From the NCBI RefSeq assembly GCF_000740895.1, contig NC_025263.1, positions 62,001 to 126,000 of the forward strand: a stretch of DNA of 64,000 bases. Reading direction: 5' to 3'. This document shows positions 19,986 to 30,972 of the stretch, piece by piece. The notes below the pieces were generated by a model. It had not been told where the DNA came from and did not search any database. It worked only from the letters and a program-made list of their open reading frames with translations. Every line of letters starts with the position of its first letter. Positions within the stretch are counted from its first letter, which is position 1. The translations under genes and the position numbers were made by a program. The stretch is from Theileria orientalis strain Shintoku. Taxonomy: Eukaryota; Apicomplexa; Aconoidasida; Piroplasmida; Theileriidae.

Positions 19986-20404
19986 TCCAAGAATTGATAT
20001 GATAGATTCTTGTAAATAAGTGTCATTTCGATGATTCCGTTTCAACGTTTTGGACTGGAAAACTAACTCATCTATTGAACAATTCTCACATATATGTTTA
20101 TTTATTACTCTACACTCACTTTTATTATACATTTTAGTTTTTGTTGCTTTTATATATGCTGCGTGTTTATTCAATTTTTTATTACACTTTACTACATCTA
20201 TGAGTAGAATTATAAATTAATACTAAATATTAAATTTAAACTGTTAAAAGTGGTTTTGCTTCTATAATTTTTATGTTTATGGACCCTATATTAATTTTTA
20301 TGTAGGGAATCTTATCCTCATAGATTTCAATGGAAATTAATTTACAAATTAATTTTAAATTTTCCATCAATTTAATGTTACTTTGTATTTAATTATTATT
20401 AAAA
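19986..20404. other. Spacer
   Basis: AT-rich spacer between two plus-strand genes; contains TACAC words and poly-T/A runs. No gene seen. Confidence 0.55.
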
Positions 20405-22422
20405 ATGTTTAGAAGTGAGGACCGCAGAAAGGAGTACAAAAAGACTTTTGACGATCCTCGTCGCAAACGGGAGGATATTCAATCTCAGATCAGGAAACAG
20501 ACGCGTGATCAGTATTTACAGAAGCGTAGATCTCAGGGTTTGAATCCAGATAACAACACCAGCAATGATCCTTCCTTTTATCCTACCTCTTTGGATTCCC
20601 ACCACGATCAGATAAAAGATATTGACAATGAGGAACCTATCAATTCCTCTAGCTGGACACCATCTGCTCTTGCTCTACACGTAAACAAAATCAAGTCTTC
20701 TGACTACCAAACTCAGTTAGAGGCCACGAAATACTTTCGTAGACTATTGTCAATTGAACTTGACCCTCCGATAGAGCATATTGTGAAAACCGGCATAGTT
20801 CCCATTTTTATCGATTTTTTGAGTCGTTATGATGCTCCTGAGCTCCAGTTTGAGGCTGCTTGGGCCATAACCAACATTGCTTCTGGGAACCAGCAACAGA
20901 CCAAGGTTGCAACAGACAACGGGTAATTTTCCATGATTATTTATATTAATTAGTACACAGTAGAGATAGATACATACGAGCAAACGGATTTAATAGTTAG
21001 TATACATGTAAAATTACATATTTTAGCGATATATACCTGTTACTAATTTACTCATTTAGGGCGGTTCCGAAATTAATAGCTTTACTGGAAGCTCCTAAGG
21101 AGGAAGTCAGAGAGCAGGCGATTTGGGCTTTGGGGAACATTGCCGGGGATTCTGCACAGTGCCGCGACCTCGTTTTGGGCCTGGGCGCATTGAAGCCACT
21201 TTTGTTCCTGCTCAATAACACCCAGAGCACTAGTCTTTTAAGAAATGCCACTTGGACCATATCTAACCTATGCAGGGGCAAGCCTAAGCCGTTTTTCGAC
21301 GACATCAAGCCTGCCATTCCATTTTTGGCCAATTTGATTGAGCACCCGGACACGGAGGTAAGCACCAGTGCACCGTAACCATTGTTACGTAGTTATAGCT
21401 TATACGTGTAACATTTACATACAAACATGTACACCTGTAATTGAACATACAGTAGTACGTATATATACAGTTATGTATGCACGTACTCATATATGTGTAT
21501 TATTTATTAGCACTAATTATGGATTATGCTTCATAAATAGGTTTTGACTGACGCTTGCTGGGCTCTATCTTACATTTCGGACGGCTCAGAGGAACAAATA
21601 CAGGCTGTTTTGGACTCAGGAGCATGCCCTAGGTTAATTCAGCTGATGGACCACATGTTGGCGGTTATTCAAACGCCGTCACTCAGGACCGTCGGTAACA
21701 TTGCCACGGGGAACGACCGCCAGACGCAGCTCATCGTCGACTACGGCTGCATCCCAATACTGTACAAGCTTCTGTTCTCTGAGAAGAAGACGATAAGAAA
21801 GGAGGCGTGCTGGACACTGTCGAACATTTCTGCGGGGACTAGAGGGCAAATCGAGTCCTTCCTCCAGTCAAACGTAGTCGAGAAGCTCATTGACCTCATG
21901 AGCTGCAACGACTTCGACATTCAGAGGGAGGCGAGCTGGGCAATCTGCAACGCAGCCTCGGGCGGCGACCTCAAGCAGGCCGAAAACCTCGCCAGCCGCG
22001 GCTGCATCAAGCCCATCTGCTCCATCCTCACGTCTTCAGACACTAAGCTGGTGGGCGTCGCCCTCAGGGCTCTGGAGAACATCCTAACCGTCGGACACCA
22101 CCTCATGGAAATCAAGAACCTTGGCAAGAATCCGTACAAACATTTAGTTGTCGAGGTAAGTTTCGGCATTTTATTTATACTTAGCCACCCATTTCCATTT
22201 CTAACTAAATCTGTTTCAGTTTTAATGACAATTTTTTAGTGTGATGGCGTGAGGTATCTGGACCTTTTACAGGATAGCAAGCTGACGGCGATTTACAAAA
22301 AGTCCAGGAACATTCTGGAGCGGTTCTTCTCTAGTGACGACGACGCTGAAGTGGACGACTATTCTACCGTAGGATCCCAGTTCAACAGTTTAGTTCCCGA
22401 CGGAGGCTTCCAGTTTAACTAA
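20405..22422 (+). CDS. Importin alpha (karyopherin alpha)
   Basis: Four exons, 20405-20922, 21060-21357, 21541-22155 and 22240-22422, giving 537 aa with all phases consistent. It is the adaptor that binds classical nuclear localisation signals and is carried through nuclear pores by importin beta. Residues about 1-50 form the arginine/lysine-rich importin-beta-binding region ([19 protein letters not shown]). About ten armadillo repeats follow, with the NLS-binding W-x-x-x-N ladder visible: [66 protein letters not shown]. The tail is short and acidic. In the fourth repeat of this list the asparagine position is Tyr (WALSY), as in many family members. Introns are 84-183 nt. Confidence 0.95.
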
Positions 22423-22753
22423 ACCCTGGTTCTAATTTGCTCGTATTCATCGTTTACACATACCACAATTGTATTCTTTTTGCACATTGATCTCCATTTT
22501 TGACTATTTCCCCGATCCTGATTGAAATTTGAGTCTTGCTGCTCATGTGCTCAGATGTTTTGGAATAAAATATTAGGTTTTAAAAGGAGATTGAAGTTTA
22601 AACATATCTAGCACTATTTAAAATTAAGAGAGAAGGCTCAGTATTTTATCCAATTTTAAAGTTGCTTTTGTGTGTTTTGCGTTATTTATCATGTACGTCG
22701 TCTAAGTAGTGCAACTTCATAACATCCCGAAATCACATTTCACAAAGTAAGTT
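22423..22753. other. Spacer between two plus-strand genes
   Basis: A 331-bp stretch holding the importin 3' region and the upstream region of the HAT/RRM gene. Less AT-rich than other spacers. No gene seen. Confidence 0.5.
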
Positions 22754-25700
22754 ATGAATGAATCTCGCGAATTTATCGGAAATAGTTGGAATAATCACGG
22801 TTCGAACGACCTCGACTGCTTGAAACAAAAATTAGTTGAAGATCCATGGAATCAGGATCTGTATACCGAGGCGATACACTTGGCTTCTACACAGAACGAT
22901 TACAACTCCCTTGACTATTTCAGGACTGAGTTTTTTAAACATTGCATTGTGGATGATGACTTTTGGATATCATACATCGAAGAAAAGAAGTGCTGCTTAA
23001 GCAAGGACGCTGTTATAGAGTTGTACAAGTTCGCTGTAAAAAATGAGCCGTCGGTTTATATATGGTTATCATATTTAAGATTCGTTTTTGAAAATAGTCA
23101 CACATTCTCCGAGTATAATGATTTACGTCAGTTGTTTGAAACGAGTTTGGAGGTACTGGGTCTCCACGCCCTCGACGGCCCTCAATTATGGTCAGAATAC
23201 AGGCTTTTTGAGCAGAAATTGCTCTCAAAGGTGCAGAAGGACGAATATATGAACCAAATAGACAGAATCAGGTCCCTTTTCTACAGGCAGCTGAAGATAC
23301 CCCTGGCAGGTCTGCCAGATCTACTGGACGAGTATTTGGTCTGGGAGGAGGAGCTGCCCGTTGAGTATAGAAGGCCGATCGATAAGGGAGAAAATGCACA
23401 CAAAATAGGCTTCGAGGCCTGGGAACTGCGCAAGTGTTTTGAGCTGAAGATTCAGTCGGACTTCCACGAAATGATGAGTCGCGACAACATGAACTCGCTG
23501 TGGAACGACTACATAGACTTCGAGCTGAAGTGCGGGGACATGCAGAGGATCATGATGGTGTACCACAGAGCCATGGACGATCTGGGCTACGAAAGGGACG
23601 ACCTGTGGATCAACTACGCAAACTACGCACTGCAAACGAGCTACGCGAAGTCGCTCTCGGTGTGCGAAAGAGCGTGCAAGCACATGCCCAGGTCATTAAA
23701 CATTTGGATTAACTACTTCCTCGTTGTTTCGTCGAAGTCTGAAAACGTCAGGGACATAGTCGACCTCCTGCATAAGGCGAACACGGCCATCCAGGACATC
23801 GACCACAAGATCAGCCTGCACATCACGGCGGCCGACTGCGTGAGGAGGATCGACTTGAAGGACGTTTACAATTGTAGGTTCATTCTGTCGAAGTGCGCAG
23901 AATTGAAACCCGAGTACACCTCTAGAGCGGTTTTCAGGCTCCTCACTTACTGGAGTAAGTACGAGCTAAAGCTGTTGTCCTTTAACATCGAGTCTCAGTA
24001 TGTTAAAGTGGTCGAGAAACTTTTTGAGAAGTTTAAGGGCGAGTCATTCTGCTGGTTGTACTTGATAGACACAGTTAAGGGGCTGAACCCGGAAAGCCCG
24101 CACATTTCGAACATTGTGTCGCACATTTACAGGGGATACAGTTCGCTGGTCGACTTCAACTCGGAATTTGAGCCTACGACCCTCCACATGCTCATCATCT
24201 GGCTCTACGAGCTCTCCCTCTCCATGGTTAACGGCAACGACCTCGCGGACGAGTACATAGACTACGTGCAGAGCTCAGGGGTGGTCGAGGACATCAAGAG
24301 GGCACACAAGGTGGTCGCGGCTCACAGCACGCCCACGTCGAGGCCCTACACCTCGACCTCCAGGTCGGACAGCCTGAGTCTGAACAGTCTGATCAAGAGG
24401 GACAGGCGCAGAAGGAAGTTCGAGACGTTTTCCGAGACCTCGTCGGACAGCGGAAGCCACTCGAGTTGGGTGCGAAGGCCGCAATTTTTCGTCTCAGGTC
24501 TGAGGTCGCCAATCTTGTCGGTGAAGGACTCCGACGCCCTGCGGTCGCCGAAAATGGGATACAGGGAGTTTAGCGCCAAGGACTCTGAACCGAGGTCCGG
24601 GAGGCTGACCCTGCGGGACCTGGAGACAGTCACCAGGGCCACGTGGGACGGCTACGAAAGTGCAGAGCCGTCAATCGCACCAGCAGTTCCGCCGAACGCG
24701 CCCATGCCTCCGCCCTCCTCCCCAGTCATATCCAGGATAACCTCGAGACTCTCGAACTCGGGCTCGTGCACGCCCGACCTCACACCCGAGTTTAATATTT
24801 CAAAGGGCTCCAGTCTGCCCCCGCCGCTGGTGCTGTCTGGCCACGTTAACAACGAGTCGACGTCCGACTGCGTAAAGTTGTCAGATACCATCTGCAGTTC
24901 CGACTATAAACTTAACTTTTCGACGGCGGACTCGGAATCTATCGCTGAGAGACTGAGCAGCGACACCGAGAGTCAGTCTGATAGGTTTGACTCGCCCACA
25001 GTCAAGTCGCCCGCAAAGCCCACGGCTCTCGGGTTCAATCCGTTGTCAGCCGAACCTCAAGCATCGACCCCAGCGCCCTCTGATTCGGAGACCGGAGTCG
25101 CGGGCGGGCACTTTCTGCTTAGCAAGAAGGAGTGCGTCATGAACTGGTTGAGCGGCGCCTCCGAGAATTCGACGGTTTTTGTTTCTGGCTTTGATTTTTC
25201 ACAAATTTCCCGACTGGAGGAGTTTTTTTCGAGGCAAACAGGATTCATAGAGCTGAGGCCAGTTACGAAAAAGAGCTGCTGCTACGTTGAGTTCACGACC
25301 AGCCAGCACGCCAGCTTGGCCATCGAGGCGAGTAAACCGCTTTTTAAGGATAACCCGACGATATCTATCAGGATTTCAAAGCCAACAAAGCCGCTGTTCG
25401 AGGACAAAGTTGTGTTCGTGAGGGTTTTGAACAACAAGTACGCCCTGAGTAAGCTGAAGTCGCTGATAGGCGAGTTCTTCAAGACTCAGGGCTACGAGGC
25501 CAAGGACGTCCGCACGACGAGGTCGCCAATCAGTCCTAAAAACGTGGACGACGACCCTTCGAAGGAGGACTCGGACTCTTCGTACCCCAAGGACGACGGA
25601 CCCGCATCTGAGAAGGGCGCCAAGCTGGGGTGCTACGTCGAGTTCGGCTTCGAAAACGCCGCGAAACTGCTCATCCACAAGCTTATTAACGAGTACGGGT

Positions 25701-26236
25701 GGCCTATTAACGTAAATTACAGCAGTTTGGACTTTCAAGTCCTGCCTTCAATTCCGATTATACACAACGCCGGTCGTGGCGAGTCCTCCAGTGACCCAGA
25801 TCGCACGCCTAAGACTGACGACTCAGCCACCACAGCCGCGGGCACGTACGAGCTGTACATCTGCAACCTGAACTACAAGACCGACGAGAGTGGGTTGAGG
25901 GGCTACTTGGAACAGAATTTCGGCCCCGTCAGGAGCCTCAGCATTTGCAGGGACTCGGGCGGCAACTCCAAGGGCTACGCCTTCGTCGAGTTCGAGGACG
26001 ACTTCGCGTACGCCAAGCTCGTCAAGTCCTCCCTGGTTCTCGACGACAGGAGGCTGTACGTCTCCAGGTCTAACTCCCAGGGCCGCCACAAGCTGCAGCA
26101 GAGGTCGACTCAGCCTCGGGACGACCAGGCCCCCAACCCCCCCCTCAGGGCCAAGTACCGGCGGAAGTACACTGACTACAAGAGCAGGGTCGTTGAGACC
26201 TACAGCAAGCTGAAGAAGAGGATAAAGCTAAACTAA
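22754..26236 (+). CDS. SART3/Prp24-like HAT-repeat and RRM protein
   Basis: A single-exon 1,160-aa protein. Residues about 30-520 are HAT repeats (W-x-x-Y/W and aromatic-acidic helical pairs, for example WNDYIDFELKCGD, WINYANYALQ, WINYFLVV). A low-complexity Ser/Pro/Asp segment spans about 525-785. Three RRM-like domains follow: about 805-875 (VFVSGFDF), 883-1000 (VFVRVLNN, with an insertion) and 1032-1105 (YELYICNLNYK ... KGYAFVEF, the best-conserved). This order is that of SART3, the U6 snRNP factor that helps re-form U4/U6 after splicing. The end is basic. The gene is GC-rich, rising after about 23300. Confidence is high for domains, moderate for orthology. Confidence 0.8.
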   Translation: MNESREFIGNSWNNHGSNDLDCLKQKLVEDPWNQDLYTEAIHLASTQNDYNSLDYFRTEFFKHCIVDDDFWISYIEEKKCCLSKDAVIELYKFAVKNEPSVYIWLSYLRFVFENSHTFSEYNDLRQLFETSLEVLGLHALDGPQLWSEYRLFEQKLLSKVQKDEYMNQIDRIRSLFYRQLKIPLAGLPDLLDEYLVWEEELPVEYRRPIDKGENAHKIGFEAWELRKCFELKIQSDFHEMMSRDNMNSLWNDYIDFELKCGDMQRIMMVYHRAMDDLGYERDDLWINYANYALQTSYAKSLSVCERACKHMPRSLNIWINYFLVVSSKSENVRDIVDLLHKANTAIQDIDHKISLHITAADCVRRIDLKDVYNCRFILSKCAELKPEYTSRAVFRLLTYWSKYELKLLSFNIESQYVKVVEKLFEKFKGESFCWLYLIDTVKGLNPESPHISNIVSHIYRGYSSLVDFNSEFEPTTLHMLIIWLYELSLSMVNGNDLADEYIDYVQSSGVVEDIKRAHKVVAAHSTPTSRPYTSTSRSDSLSLNSLIKRDRRRRKFETFSETSSDSGSHSSWVRRPQFFVSGLRSPILSVKDSDALRSPKMGYREFSAKDSEPRSGRLTLRDLETVTRATWDGYESAEPSIAPAVPPNAPMPPPSSPVISRITSRLSNSGSCTPDLTPEFNISKGSSLPPPLVLSGHVNNESTSDCVKLSDTICSSDYKLNFSTADSESIAERLSSDTESQSDRFDSPTVKSPAKPTALGFNPLSAEPQASTPAPSDSETGVAGGHFLLSKKECVMNWLSGASENSTVFVSGFDFSQISRLEEFFSRQTGFIELRPVTKKSCCYVEFTTSQHASLAIEASKPLFKDNPTISIRISKPTKPLFEDKVVFVRVLNNKYALSKLKSLIGEFFKTQGYEAKDVRTTRSPISPKNVDDDPSKEDSDSSYPKDDGPASEKGAKLGCYVEFGFENAAKLLIHKLINEYGWPINVNYSSLDFQVLPSIPIIHNAGRGESSSDPDRTPKTDDSATTAAGTYELYICNLNYKTDESGLRGYLEQNFGPVRSLSICRDSGGNSKGYAFVEFEDDFAYAKLVKSSLVLDDRRLYVSRSNSQGRHKLQQRSTQPRDDQAPNPPLRAKYRRKYTDYKSRVVETYSKLKKRIKLN

Positions 26237-26339
26237 TGTCATCCCTACTCTATTTACGTTTTATGCATTCGCGCTACATAAATGGTTGCACTGAGACTAG
26301 TTACTCATGTACTTTGGTTTTGGTTTTAACAGATTTGGG

Positions 26340-26917
26340 TTACTCGAGTGTTTTTCGGGTCAGCATCTGTACCCTTTTGCGATACTCCTTCGGGCTGTTT
26401 TTCAGGTGCACGCCTGCGTCCACGTTCGCCGGCGACTCCAGATTCGGCTCGCCCAGCATCGAGACCACGCTGATCAGGATGCTCTCCACGCCCAGAATAG
26501 GCCTCCAGCGCTCCTCGGGCCTCTCCTGCTCGTTGTACCTGTCCGAGCCGGGCGGGTGCAGGATGCTTATGCACACTCTCCCGTCCGGGTAGATGTTCGG
26601 GTGCCACATTTCCTGCTCGAAGACCATTTCGGGCGGGCTGTTTGGGAAGTCGTCCGGGAAGTTCATAAGCACTGTGAATATTCCTCCCTCGTACGGCGTT
26701 TCCTGCGGTCCTTCGAAGCACACTCTCCATTTAAAGTAGTTATCGTCCTCGAGACCCACTGAAAATATCGAGTTTGCGTCCTTGCATATTTCTACACGAT
26801 AAATGAGATTCCGGTTTCGTTTCAACTGGCTTATCTGCTCAAAATGTACTATCACTGTCCTTTCTTAACTCACCTTGGTATTGCCTCTTAAGTAACTCCC
26901 TTGCGATAATGCTCATA
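26340..26917 (-). CDS. Ubiquitin-conjugating enzyme E2, UBE2G/Ubc7 type
   Basis: Two exons, 26917-26875 and 26791-26340, with an 83-nt intron, give 164 aa. The join yields KRQYQEICKDANSIFSVGL, which matches the UBE2G1 N-terminus residue for residue in length; reading through the intron would add unrelated residues. The catalytic core is HPNIYPDGRVCISILH with active-site cysteine at about residue 88, followed by the acidic insertion loop PPGSDRYNEQERPEERW that defines the Ubc7/UBE2G/CDC34 group. Such E2s mainly build Lys48 chains, often in ER-associated degradation, and can pair with membrane RING ligases such as the one at 47594-48247. The gene ends 103 bp from the stop of the convergent SART3-like gene. 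Confidence 0.93.
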
Positions 26918-27162
26918 TTAAAATTACTTTGAATTTCACTGACATGGACGTTGCATACAAAATAGACTTACACAAACTTGATATTGTACATTAAAATATT
27001 TATTTTATGATGATTGTGGATTGGGCTGTGGATTCCAAATAGTCTAGCAAACCATCACACATCATCGATTTTACATCACTTTATTTTTTAAAATTAACAA
27101 ATTAAAGCTCTCAAACCTTATTTTTATTTTTTTCTTGGTCAAAACTCAATCATTTGTTTTCT

Positions 27163-29796
27163 TTAGAAGTACCTTACATCTATTACTGAATATTTTATTT
27201 CACTCCCGTTCTGCGATGATACCATTAGTACGTCGTTGTTTGGGCACGGGTTTTCGTTTTTGGGCGTCTTTCTGCAGATCAAACATGTTTTCCTTTCGCC
27301 CTCCTCCGCCTCCTTTCTACGTGAGCTAAGTATCACCTTCAACAGCTTGTCCCATTCGTTCACGTTATATATATCTAAACTTGCCAGCAAACTTTTTTCT
27401 CCTATTTTAAATCCATAGAAATCTTTATTTTTTACTACTCCGTTGTCCAAATTTAACTTTTCCTCCTCATCCTTAACTTTTACTCCTTTTACTTGATTGT
27501 TATTGTACAATGGGCTTTCGATTTTCCATACGTAGATGTGTCCTGACTCTGATGGGCACATTACTATTTCCTCATTCGTCCCAAAAAACTTCGCTTTATA
27601 GTAAATTTTTCTGTTTGTGTGACCCTTGAACTTCTCCACGTATCTCAGTCTTTTATCCCTGGCTGATGAGTTATCAACTCCATACTTCATGTGATTTCCA
27701 TATTCCTCTGGGTAAACATTTGTCAAATATTTATTCTTGAATGATAGTAGTCTTATTCTCGAATCCAGTGTTGTAACAAGCATGAAGTCGTCCTTTTTGT
27801 TCCAATCTATTCCTGTAACATCCTTTCCTGTGCTATTAGGCCCCTCTGCATTTCTGCATTCGCAACTATCCAATAACTGGAGCGTTTCAACATCATACAC
27901 ACTTACGTTTCCTGATACTCCTCCTACTGCATAATAGTTGCAACTTGTTGAGATACTTCCTACCATTCGTGACTGATCAGTATATACTCTTGCAATGCTT
28001 GTCATGTTCCTTTCACTTGTTTTATTACTTGTGCTGTCCAGTAGATCTAGTTTAAATTTTTCTACCCATCCCATGTATCTCGTAACAATGATCTTATTAC
28101 CTGTGTTTGGTATAAACGATGCGTGAACAAATATATCTTCCAAATCTTCAAACCACCCTATCAATTCTATTCTAGCCCCTTTATCTTTGCCATTCCCAGC
28201 ACTGGAATATTCGCATTCATTAATTTTCAATTTTAACTTATTTTGGCTTTTATCTACTTTTGATATTTTCCACAGTTTAAGTGTCCTATCTAAAGATGTT
28301 GTTACTAAAATATAATCTATTTTCCCTCTTGAAAACATCTTTGGTGTTATTTGCAGAGATATTATTGATGATTCATGGGCCTTGAAACTTACGTCTGGCT
28401 TACCGTTTATATTACTCCAACCCAAGGTCTCTAGCTTTCTCAGAGGTGTGTCATTTATCATCATGTGATATTCACTCATGTTTTCATCTTCTTGGTCTCC
28501 TTTTATACTCATTCTTCTTTCTCTTTCTTTAAAATATGAGCTTATTAAACGTTTTTCCTCGCTTGATGGGTATGGTTGTAAAAATGACCAGATGTGTACA
28601 AAACCTCCTAAAGTTCCAGTAATCAAAAACATCTTATCCTCTGACACATATGTTACAGTTGCTTTATCGTTCTTTTCTGGTGATGTAACTAATTCAATGG
28701 ACTTTGGAATATTAGTTATTGGCAAATCATCCATGACACTTTCATTTTCAATCCCGTCCTCATACATCACTCGATTCTTTTTGTAACTTTTAGAGTTTTT
28801 CTCTTTCTCATTCACAATTATACTTTCAATGTTTTTTTTATACTCATCCGACCCAGACTCCTTTTCCTGTTGCATCAATTTTGAAAAGTCTATTTCAAAT
28901 AAAGCAGTGTTATCTTCGACCTTTTCTTCATCGTGACTTATTTCAATGCTTAGCTCTTTCTCTTCATCAGGTTCATCTACCTCTAAATTGTCCGATTCAA
29001 TTGTTGTAGGATCATATATAAATTCTGTTTGCATTTCAGTCACTTCATCTACTATTTCAGTATCTGATGTATCTTTTTTAAATTCCTTTTCATCTTTTTT
29101 CTTTCTATTTTTTTTATATTTCTTATGTTTCCTACGTTTCTTTTTTGTTATAGTTGTATTCACATTCTTGACAATATTTTCAGGAGTAACTTGTTCATGG
29201 CAATCGACTTCAGTTGGTTTTATAGGAAACTTATCTGCAAAACGATCTTGTTGTTTAGGTGGTTCGTTCTCTGTTACTCTAATTTCAATACTTTTTTGGG
29301 TCTTTGGAACTACTCTTTTACCTCTAGACACGTATTCGTAATTGATTTTATATCCTAAATCACCTTTATAATTTTTATTCCTACTTTCACTTATCAGATT
29401 TACGTTTTTTTTGCGTTTAAAATACCTCAGGTAATGGCTCTCTGCGGTCCCCTCCTTGTTATAATAGGCAGTTTTTCTACTGAAATGTCTTATATCGTCC
29501 TTCGGAAACGTTGAAATCCAACCAAACGTCGGTTTCTTAGTGGAATATTTCCTATTGTACAACATCCTTTCGCATAATTCTCCACTTTCCATTTTCTCAA
29601 TTGAGCTATAGTTTATTTCTGTTTGATCGAGGTCTCCTGCTAAACAATGGTCAACAATTTTATCATATTTTATACATTTTCTCAAATTTGAATTAGCCGC
29701 TCTGTAAATTTGATTTCTGTATAATTTTTTGTAAACTTGGTCATCATGTACCACTGAGAAAGGAGTCAATGTTTGCCTTTTGGGTTTAAATTCCAT
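27163..29796 (-). CDS. WD40 protein, WDR44-like
   Basis: A single-exon 877-aa protein. Residues 1-360 are charged and mostly disordered, with a Lys/Arg tract (KKKRRKHKKYKKNRKKK, about residues 215-233) that may be a nuclear or nucleolar signal, and a Glu/Asp-rich stretch. From about residue 375 there is a WD40 propeller; recognisable blades include LVTTSLDRTLKLWKI, VGGVSGNVSVYDVETL, LVTTLDSRIRLLSF and VMCPSESGHIYVWKI. The order V-T-G-I-D-W ... D-S-R-I-R-L ... F-K-G-H-T-N resembles the last blades of WDR44, a Rab11-binding protein, but the basic N-terminus does not, so the role is open. Confidence 0.7.
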   Translation of the reverse strand: MEFKPKRQTLTPFSVVHDDQVYKKLYRNQIYRAANSNLRKCIKYDKIVDHCLAGDLDQTEINYSSIEKMESGELCERMLYNRKYSTKKPTFGWISTFPKDDIRHFSRKTAYYNKEGTAESHYLRYFKRKKNVNLISESRNKNYKGDLGYKINYEYVSRGKRVVPKTQKSIEIRVTENEPPKQQDRFADKFPIKPTEVDCHEQVTPENIVKNVNTTITKKKRRKHKKYKKNRKKKDEKEFKKDTSDTEIVDEVTEMQTEFIYDPTTIESDNLEVDEPDEEKELSIEISHDEEKVEDNTALFEIDFSKLMQQEKESGSDEYKKNIESIIVNEKEKNSKSYKKNRVMYEDGIENESVMDDLPITNIPKSIELVTSPEKNDKATVTYVSEDKMFLITGTLGGFVHIWSFLQPYPSSEEKRLISSYFKERERRMSIKGDQEDENMSEYHMMINDTPLRKLETLGWSNINGKPDVSFKAHESSIISLQITPKMFSRGKIDYILVTTSLDRTLKLWKISKVDKSQNKLKLKINECEYSSAGNGKDKGARIELIGWFEDLEDIFVHASFIPNTGNKIIVTRYMGWVEKFKLDLLDSTSNKTSERNMTSIARVYTDQSRMVGSISTSCNYYAVGGVSGNVSVYDVETLQLLDSCECRNAEGPNSTGKDVTGIDWNKKDDFMLVTTLDSRIRLLSFKNKYLTNVYPEEYGNHMKYGVDNSSARDKRLRYVEKFKGHTNRKIYYKAKFFGTNEEIVMCPSESGHIYVWKIESPLYNNNQVKGVKVKDEEEKLNLDNGVVKNKDFYGFKIGEKSLLASLDIYNVNEWDKLLKVILSSRRKEAEEGERKTCLICRKTPKNENPCPNNDVLMVSSQNGSEIKYSVIDVRYF

Positions 29797-30302
29797 TTTA
29801 TTTGACTATTTTACCGTTTTTTGGCACCCCTTTACCTCATAGTACATACACATTTATATATTTTTAAACTATTAACGTATTTTCATATAATATGTAAAAT
29901 ATTTTCTCAATGAGAATTTTTAAATTTAAAAGATCTGATGTACTTCAGTTACACAATATAAAATATAAACTTCTGTTACACATGTACTACTTATATTTAA
30001 TTTAATACAGATATGTATTACGTATTATAGGATGAAATGGAATCCAATCTTCAGTCCTGTGTTTGTTTTATACACATTGGAATCTCCGTGCAATTTAGAT
30101 TCACATATTTATTTTTATACTCTAAAATCGATGTAACTTTCAGTTATTCAATTTATAGCTGATTATTCGAGGTTGATATTTTCTTATCACCACACCGACA
30201 TTCCTGTATACACACTCTCGCTTAGAATTTACTTTTTCCAGGATTCCACCATTTTTCATTTTGTAACTTCATTTTTCTTTATTTTACTATGTTTTGTGAT
30301 TG
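29797..30302. other. Divergent promoter region
   Basis: Spacer between the WDR44-like gene (minus) and the Sm-fold gene (plus). It contains TGGAATCC (30038-30045), a TTGGAATC variant near 30078 and GGATTCCA (30241-30248), the densest cluster of this word in the window, plus TACACA words. No gene seen. Confidence 0.55.
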
Positions 30303-30971
30303 ATGTTTTATTCCATTTTGAACAGCCGGTTTGATTCCAATCTTTTGGTCGACTCCGCCCTAAACACTCCCTTTCACCCTGAAAATGACATTTTTTACAA
30401 ACCTCTTTTAAGTGACATTCATGACAAGGTACTTTTACCCATTTTACACCTACTTTCAGAAGCTGCTCGACTCCGTTCTCCGCATTCGCGACTGCAGGGT
30501 TTCTCTCAACAACTTATCGCACGTTCCCTACCTCCTTCCCTGGTCCTTGCAACATTCTCTCGGCCTCGGCCACTTCAACGAAGCCCGGGGCCAGCCCGAT
30601 CGGGACTCCGGGGACTTAAAGCAGAGTATTTTGTTTACTCATAGCTGACTTGTAGATTTAACTAAGTACATTAATGCTGTTAAAAGTGCTTCTCTGATTT
30701 CTTCTGGTTTGTTAAAGCTGCGCTTCATTGGCTTCTCCAACCGCAAGGATCTGATTTACCGGCGCCTTCGCCTCATTTACAGGCATGGGCAGCTCCTCTG
30801 CGTCCTCTGTCGGATAAATGGCAGGGTCGTCAGGCACGAGGGGCGTCTTCTCCTCTTCGACATCGATTTAAACCTGGTTTTGATGGGCGAATCCATAATT
30901 TACATAAGGTTAGTTTGTGATTTTATTTTATTTCCTTTAGCAACGATGTTATCGTTTCGATTACTTACTGA
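30303..30971 (+). CDS. Sm-fold protein, LSM11-like (tentative)
   Basis: Four exons, 30303-30428, 30460-30625, 30656-30908 and 30941-30971, encode 191 aa; introns are 31, 30 and 32 nt. The second intron removes exactly 30 nt containing an in-frame TGA, so the two flanking frames are the same. Residues about 140-191 look like an Sm domain: Sm1 with NGRVVRHEGRLLLFD followed by DLNLVL (asparagine at about 170) and a short Sm2-like strand ESIIYISNDVIVSI. Six residues separate the two glycines of Sm1, as in LSM11 and unlike canonical Sm proteins, and the N-terminus has an R-F-D motif, also seen in LSM11. LSM11 serves histone mRNA 3' processing in animals; its presence here is unproven. The stop lies 1 bp from the stop of the convergent gene. 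Confidence 0.6.
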
Positions 30972-30972
30972 T

